NCBI GenBank assembly: GCA_900321905.1
Contig: ONXZ01000072.1
Coordinates: 1 to 6,834, forward strand
Reading direction: 5' to 3'
From: an uncultured Eubacteriales bacterium
Lineage (GTDB): Bacteria > Bacillota > Clostridia > Oscillospirales > Acutalibacteraceae
Length of the DNA: 6,834 bases
Made by a program: the position numbers and the translations under genes. This document shows positions 1-4,900 of this stretch, piece after piece; positions within the stretch are counted from its first letter, which is position 1, and each line of letters starts with the position of its first letter. The notes under the pieces were generated by a model, which was not told the DNA's origin, did not search any database, and saw nothing but the letters and a program-made list of their open reading frames with translations.

Positions 1-2
1 AA

Positions 3-86
3 GCAATTGGTAATCTTATTCAAATCCTTATACCTCTGCCAAATTCATTAGTGAGACGGAAATCTGCCGAAAAGTGTCGAAAATGA
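3..86 (+). CDS. Possible C-terminal tail of an upstream reading frame (5' partial)
   Basis: Frame 3 is open from the left window edge to a TGA at 84-86, giving about 27 residues that end in ...SAEKCRK. It contains a short hydrophobic and proline-bearing stretch (IQILIPLPNS) followed by a basic end. I do not recognise the family. An open stretch this short at a window edge is expected by chance fairly often, and no terminator hairpin is obvious between it and the next promoter. It could be the end of a real upstream gene or simply non-coding sequence. Confidence 0.2.
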   Translation, partial: AIGNLIQILIPLPNSLVRRKSAEKCRK

Positions 87-131
87 TTGAGATATCGGTG
101 AGATATTAATGGTACTGTATGAGGTGCCATC

Positions 132-160
132 TTTACTAAAAACAGTAAATATGTTAAAAT
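132..160 (+). promoter_or_regulatory. SigA-type promoter with extended -10 for the zinc-ribbon nuclease gene
   Basis: A -35 like box TTTACT (132-137) lies 17 bases upstream of a -10 like box TAAAAT (155-160). The -10 is preceded by TG at 152-153, forming an extended -10 (TGTTAAAAT). Transcription would begin at about 167, leaving a leader of about 30 bases before the ATG at 197. The spacing is ideal and the -10 has one mismatch to consensus. The region is AT-rich, so chance matches are possible. Confidence 0.5.
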
Positions 161-185
161 ATGAGTAATGCTATTATTATAAATT

Positions 186-190
186 GAGGA
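186..190 (+). promoter_or_regulatory. Ribosome binding site for the zinc-ribbon nuclease gene
   Basis: GAGGA lies six bases upstream of the ATG at 197, which is good Gram-positive Shine-Dalgarno spacing. It fixes this ATG as the start. Confidence 0.75.
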
Positions 191-196
191 ATAACT

Positions 197-1426
197 ATGG
201 CGAAAACACATAAGCAGTTTTTAGAGGAGTTGTCAAAGATTAACCCGGATATCGAACCGCTTGGGGAGTATACAAAAGCATTAGATAGAATTGAGGTGAA
301 ATGCAAAAAGTGTGATTATATATGGAATCCAAAAACTGCAGCGTTACTACAGGGTAGAGGTTGTCCCAAGTGTAGAACGCAACAAGGCGTTGCAAACAAC
401 CATGGAAAAACCCATAAAAAGACCACCAAAGAGTTTTCAGAACAGTTAAGAAAAATCGAGCCAAATATTACCGTTTTGGGTCGATATGTTAATACACATA
501 CAAATATTGAATGTAAGTGCAAAATTTGTGGTCATGAATGGGAAGCAAAACCTTATTCTTTGCTACAAGGTCACGGGTGTCCAAGATGTGCCAAATCCGG
601 CACAAGTTTTATGGAGCAATTCATAAAACAAAGTTTCGTTTTTGCATTGGATGAAGAATCTGTATTGTCAAGAAACAGAAGTATAATAGGCATGGAATTG
701 GATGTTGTAATTCCTTCTTTATGTCTTGCTATAGAGCCAGGCAATTGGTATTTACATAAAAAGTCACTAATAAGAGATACCAAGAAAAGAGAAAAATGCA
801 AGGAAGCAGGAATTAGATTAATAACAATATACGATAAATTTCCTGATAACGAAATTGCTCCCTTCCCTAATGATTGTTTTACATTTCCTTTTGATTTAAA
901 TAAAGCTGATAGAAACATTATTAAGAAATTAGTGTATTCTTTATTTGATATTGCAGGAATAAGCAAACAATTTAACAATGAGGAATGGATGAGAATTGAA
1001 CAATGTGCTTATAGTAACGCAAAAGCAAAAACGCACGAGGATTTTGTTAACGAAATGCAAAACCTCCACCCTACAATTCAAGTTTTAGGTACATATCAAA
1101 ATTCAAATAAAAGAATAACTGTAAAATGTAAAAAATGTGGGTTCGTCTGGGACGGTGTTCCGGCAAAAATGCTCGCTGGAGACGGATGTAAAAAATGCGG
1201 AACGAAAGTTGCTCATCTTGCTACAACAAAGAGTCATAATGCCTTTGTAAATGAATTAGCGATTGTCAATCCTGATGTTGAAATAATAGGAGAATATAAG
1301 GGTAGACATAGTCCTGTTAAAGCGAAATGCAAAATATGTGGATATGAATGGGAGCCGATGGCATCAAGTCTGCTACGAGGTTCAAGCCATAAAGGTTCAA
1401 AAACTATGCATAAAAAAACAGATTAG
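197..1426 (+). CDS. Zinc-ribbon repeat protein with embedded Vsr-like (PD-(D/E)XK) nuclease domain, probable homing-type endonuclease
   Basis: This is a 409-residue cytoplasmic protein with no signal peptide. It carries four copies of a roughly 60-residue repeat of the form KTH..F..EL..INP.I..LG.Y......I.VKCK.CGY.W......LL.G.GCP.C, at about residues 3-60, 71-132, 278-335 and 344-409. Cys pairs are C36/C39 + C56/C59, C108/C111 + C128/C131, and C311/C314 + C331/C334. Copy 4 has only C378/C381. These resemble the DUF4379-like probable zinc ribbons of phage and mobile-element proteins. Between copies 2 and 3 (about 135-270) lies a Vsr-like nuclease core: E140 in a helix (SFMEQFI), GMELDVVIP with D169, LAIEPGNWYLH with E180 and H187, then RDTKKREKC...GIRLITIYD. 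The E/D/E...H order and spacing match the Vsr-like EDxHD homing-endonuclease fold. The inferred role is sequence-guided DNA cleavage, with the ribbons reading DNA. The gene is visibly more AT-rich than the large gene downstream, suggesting transfer. A Vsr mismatch-repair role is less likely because of the ribbons. Family assignment is firm; activity is not proven. Confidence 0.82.
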   Translation: MAKTHKQFLEELSKINPDIEPLGEYTKALDRIEVKCKKCDYIWNPKTAALLQGRGCPKCRTQQGVANNHGKTHKKTTKEFSEQLRKIEPNITVLGRYVNTHTNIECKCKICGHEWEAKPYSLLQGHGCPRCAKSGTSFMEQFIKQSFVFALDEESVLSRNRSIIGMELDVVIPSLCLAIEPGNWYLHKKSLIRDTKKREKCKEAGIRLITIYDKFPDNEIAPFPNDCFTFPFDLNKADRNIIKKLVYSLFDIAGISKQFNNEEWMRIEQCAYSNAKAKTHEDFVNEMQNLHPTIQVLGTYQNSNKRITVKCKKCGFVWDGVPAKMLAGDGCKKCGTKVAHLATTKSHNAFVNELAIVNPDVEIIGEYKGRHSPVKAKCKICGYEWEPMASSLLRGSSHKGSKTMHKKTD

Positions 1427-1427
1427 G

Positions 1428-1434
1428 AAAGGAA
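1428..1434 (+). promoter_or_regulatory. Ribosome binding site ahead of a 14-codon mini-ORF
   Basis: AAAGGAA begins immediately after the stop of the nuclease gene. The GG pair ends seven bases before the ATG at 1440. The match and spacing are good, which is the main reason to take the tiny ORF seriously. Confidence 0.4.
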
Positions 1435-1439
1435 ATATT

Positions 1440-1484
1440 ATGGAATTAAAAGATTGGTTATGTGTCTATACTTCCTTGGCATAA
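1440..1484 (+). CDS. 14-residue mini-ORF between nuclease gene and terminator, possibly a truncated gene remnant
   Basis: ATG at 1440 to TAA at 1482-1484 encodes MELKDWLCVYTSLA. It starts 13 bases after the upstream stop, has a well-placed AAAGGAA, and is followed within six bases by a strong terminator hairpin. Either a very short peptide is translated from the same transcript, or this is the surviving start of a longer gene cut off by a rearrangement that joined it to the terminator. The peptide is too short to place in a family. The ribosome site is the only positive evidence for translation. Confidence 0.3.
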   Translation: MELKDWLCVYTSLA

Positions 1485-1489
1485 ATATA

Positions 1490-1535
1490 CCCCCTATGGT
1501 AGTTTCTTTTATTCTACCATAGGGGGCTGTTTTTT
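1490..1535 (+). terminator. Rho-independent terminator, perfect 13-bp stem
   Basis: CCCCCTATGGTAG (1490-1502) pairs perfectly with CTACCATAGGGGG (1514-1526) around an 11-base T-rich loop. CTG and six T residues (1530-1535) follow. It should end the nuclease transcript. On the opposite strand the hairpin is followed only by a mixed TATATTTAT stretch, so it might also weakly stop leftward transcription from the recombinase remnant side. Confidence 0.92.
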
Positions 1536-1583
1536 CTATTGTCTACTTTTTACGGTTCTGTGCAAACATCCCACCTCGTTTTT

Positions 1584-1762
1584 TTACGCCATCTGTGACA
1601 GTTCTTCTTTTTCGTTTGCATAGTCGGCGAGGCGCTTGCGGTTTTGCTCGAACACCTCGTCCACCATGTGCGTGTAGATTTTTGCCGTTACCGATATTTT
1701 GATGTGTCCCATAAACCCCTTCAATATATTCGGCGGGATGTTAGGTGAAACACGGCAAACGT
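1584..1762 (-). pseudogene. C-terminal remnant of a tyrosine site-specific recombinase/integrase
   Basis: On the minus strand the frame ending at TAA (complement of 1584-1586) reads IPPNILKGFMGHIKISVTAK, then IYTHMVDEVFEQNRKRLADY, and ends in SQMA. The MGH box, ISVT and IYTH are the hallmarks of the last part of a phage-integrase-family catalytic domain; the Tyr of IYTH is the nucleophile. Just upstream the family-like TFAVFHLT (complement of 1739-1762) lies in a different frame from IPPNILKG, so an indel near 1737-1741 has shifted the frame. Upstream of 1762 the sequence turns AT-rich with an in-frame stop (complement of 1773-1775) and no HDLRH box. Only about 60 of an expected 300-400 residues remain, so the gene is dead. 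It marks a former integrated element at this locus. Confidence 0.8.
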
Positions 1763-1790
1763 TTTTAATTTTTTATATAAATTAATGACA
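1763..1790. other. AT-rich junction between recombinase remnant and downstream promoter
   Basis: Recombinase-like coding sequence ends at about 1762. It is followed at once by A/T runs (TTTTTAATTTTTTATATAAA-like) with no coding signal on either strand. The sharp change in composition marks either a deletion or insertion breakpoint or the native edge of the downstream gene's promoter region. Confidence 0.4.
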
Positions 1791-1819
1791 TTGACAAAAT
1801 AATTTTTCTAATGTATTAT
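1791..1819 (+). promoter_or_regulatory. Near-consensus SigA promoter for the giant surface protein gene
   Basis: A perfect -35 box TTGACA (1791-1796) is separated by exactly 17 bases from the -10 box TATTAT (1814-1819, one mismatch). Transcription would start near 1826, giving a leader of about 54 bases before the ATG at 1880. No operator palindrome or riboswitch fold is apparent in the leader. The promoter begins only about 30 bases from the edge of the recombinase remnant. Confidence 0.75.
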
Positions 1820-1863
1820 TAAAATAGATAATTCTATACATCTGTACAAATTTTAAATAATGC

Positions 1864-1869
1864 GAAGGG
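1864..1869 (+). promoter_or_regulatory. Ribosome binding site for the giant surface protein gene
   Basis: GAAGGG ends ten bases before the ATG at 1880, slightly longer than ideal spacing. No other in-frame start lies downstream before the signal peptide, and none lies nearby upstream. Confidence 0.65.
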
Positions 1870-1879
1870 CTGTGAGAAA

Positions 1880-1972
1880 ATGACTAACAGTAAAGTTAAA
1901 CGTTCAACCAGTTTAGTGTTGGCGTTGCTGCTGATGGTGACTTCTGTTCTGACTGCGCTGCCTGCATTTGCG
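1880..1972 (+). other. Signal peptide of the giant surface protein
   Basis: Residues 1-31 have a basic N-region (K5, K7, R8), a hydrophobic core from about L12 to L27 rich in Leu/Val, and the ending P-A-F-A. The AFA motif predicts signal peptidase I cleavage after A31, leaving EGGIID at the mature N-terminus. No lipobox cysteine is present, so it is not a lipoprotein. Confidence 0.88.
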
Positions 1973-4900
1973 GAGGGCGGCATAATTGACGTTTACGAAA
2001 TGGAGATTTGCTACGAGGACGGCGAAACCGTTGTTCCTGACAAGGACGAAAACGGCGACGACTACATTGAGCATGTTATGGAAAGCGAAAAGTTGCAACT
2101 TGCCTACAAACTTGTTGGCTGCAATATTCCTGACGGCGGATATGTGCGTTGGTACAGCGAAACACCGACTCTCGTTGACGTTGACAACAACGGTCTTGTA
2201 ACCGCGTTTGACTCGTCAAAGGGCGCAATGGTGCAACTTTGGATTGATAACGAAGTTAAGTCCGTTCCGCTGATTGGCGGTGTTTTAGGCTCAATGCTTG
2301 AGAGCGCGCTGTTCAACGACACCGTGAATGTTGATACAATGGACACCGACCAGATTATTGCCATTGTTGAAAGGCTGTTCGGTGAGAATTCTCAGTACGG
2401 TGCGTACACAAGCGGATTTGTTAACTCGCTCAAAGAATATCTTAAAAAACTCAACACGGGTATTCACGCTGAACTTTGTGACAAGGATGGCAACGTGCTT
2501 GCAAGCGACTCGATAAAAGTTGTTGTTGACAAGAGCGACAAGTGGTATGCAAACTTTTTGCCAAACGGCACGCACATCACAAACAAAGACTCGATTGATA
2601 CCACCGTTGCAGTTGGTTCAACTGTTAAACTTGAAGCGCTCACCACGCCGAAAAGGCTGAATTACGGTGTTACATACTCAATTCAAAGCACTTCGATTTT
2701 CAATCAGGGCAGCAATATTGCCGAGGTTGACGCCGACGGACTTGTTACGTTCAAGGCTAAAGGCACAGTTACAGTCGTTGCCTCGCCGCGCAGCGAGGAC
2801 GTCAGCAACGGTATTAGCAATCTGATTAAGAGAGCAAACTCAATGATTGCAAACGGCGACATCAACACCGACCAACTTGCCGATATTCTTATCAATAATT
2901 TTGGCGTTAATATGAACAAAAATGTGCTTGTTGCGCTGCTTAACGGCGCTATCAGAGTTTCGCAGTTTGCGGAAAACGCTTCAGAAGCGACAAGCGGAAT
3001 TTCAGGCGTTGTGACATCGCTTGCCGACAATGTGATGAAGTACGCATATAACGACACAATCACGTTTACGGTTATTGATCCTGTTGCGCTTGAGGACTTC
3101 AGCATCAGCGGACCCACAAGCGTCCAGGAGGGCTCGGCAATTCAACTTGAAATTAAGGACATCAAGCCAAGCACAGGCGATGTTTCGGATATCACCTGGA
3201 CATCGTCCGACCCGACTATTGCAAGTGTTGACGAAAAAACAGGCACAGTCACAGGTCGTGATTCAGGCGGCTCGCTCGGCAGTCTGTCATCACAGTCCTG
3301 CCAGATTACTGCGACATCTGCCGCAAACAACATATCAAAAACCGTTACTGTAAAAGTAACCGGCAAAACAGGCAACTATATTTCTGACGCTGCTATCAAC
3401 GGCCCTGCCGATATGGCGGTTGGCGAAAGCACGCAGTACACATATAGCATTTATCCTGAACGAAACGCCGACTCGCAGTACCTGACTGTAAGTTGGGGTA
3501 TTGTTACAGGCACTGACAGCGAAACCGGCGCTCCGGTTTACACCTGGGCGGACGAGGACAACGACGTATCTGACGGTATCGGCGCAATCTCGCACGACGG
3601 TACATACACCGCTGTCAGGGGCGGACTTTGCACAATCGCGCTCAAGGCGGTGACCGGCTACGACACGGCAGGCAGTTTTTATGAGATTTCGAGCGTCACT
3701 ACTACGCTTGACGTGCAAAATGATTTGCCTGTAAACAAAATTACACTCTCTGCACAAAACGCAGGTTTTGCAGGCACGCTCACCACTACTGAAAGCACAG
3801 TTGACGGTGAAACCGTTAAGTTTGCAACAGTTAAACTCAATGCCGTTACAGCATACTACGGCAGGGGCGCAACCGTTACGGCAAACATTGAGCCTGAGGG
3901 CGCAACAAACACAGATGTCAAGTGGGTTGTCAGCAACACAGGTGATTTTTACACGGAAAACGAAACGGATAAATCAATTCAGGTAAGAGCACGCGCAAGC
4001 GTGCAGAGTTCCACAAGCACACGCATCTGGTGCGAAACTGCAGACGGTAAGCATAAGTCCGAAACGATGGTGCTTACCGTTACGCGCAACACTGTAACCG
4101 ACAACAAAATTGACGGCGGCGATATTGAAGTTGAAGTTGACAAAGATGTCAGCGTTACGCACACCGTTTCTTTTGACGGTTTGATTACCGCAAATTACAA
4201 CGCAAACCACGAGGCTGCCTGGTATTCATCTGACGAAAGTATATTCACCGTTGAAGCGCTCGGCGACAAGTCGGGCAACGCGGTTATCACAGGCGTTGAC
4301 GTTGGTACTGCTACCGTTTACTGCACATCTGCGGACGGCGGTATCACAGACTCAAAGACCGTTACGGTATATCCTAACAAAGATTACCTTGCAAAGGTTA
4401 TAAGCCTGTGCGATGAAACGGTTATCCTCAAAACAGCAGAAAACAAAAAACTTTACAGCACATATATGTCAAAACTCGACAAAGCGTATTATGTGCTTTA
4501 CGACGTGCCTATGGCTGCGCAGGCTACCTGCGATACCACTGCAGACAATCTGCTTGCCGCGTTTGTAAAACTCGGCGGATACGTTGGTATCGGCAACATT
4601 GTTATGCTGAGTAGCGACGGAAGCGAGATGGACAGCAAATACGTTACCGTTAACGTTGGCACGCTGAGCAATTACAGAAACAGCAACTACACTTTCGGTT
4701 ACAAAGTTCTGCCTGAAAACTCTATGTATTCACGCGTTGAGTGGGAGTCAGACAACAGCAAGATTAAGGTTGACGCTCACGGCAAATGCACACCTACCGA
4801 CAACAGTTCCTGCTCGGCAAAAATCACTTGCACTATCAGGGACTACCTCGGTAACGAAACAAGCGATTATGCTTACATCACCTTTGCGCGCACACCTGTA

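Noticed and set aside
20..211. 63-residue minus-strand frame over the nuclease promoter
   Set aside because: Its start lies inside the nuclease gene and it crosses that gene's promoter and ribosome site; no motif is seen.
571..978. 135-residue minus-strand open frame inside the nuclease gene
   Set aside because: It lies wholly antisense to a well-supported domain-bearing gene, lacks any recognisable motif and has no convincing ribosome site; it is a shadow of the real gene.
1490..1526. Perfect inverted repeat considered as a transposon end or operator
   Set aside because: The short T-rich loop and the following six-T run directly downstream of a gene end fit a rho-independent terminator better; no matching copy occurs elsewhere in the window.
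2704..3757. Several minus-strand open frames of 77-140 residues within the giant gene
   Set aside because: All are antisense to continuous Ig-like coding sequence. Their Ser/Val/Thr-rich translations are what the reverse of repeated GTT/ACC/GAC codons produces.
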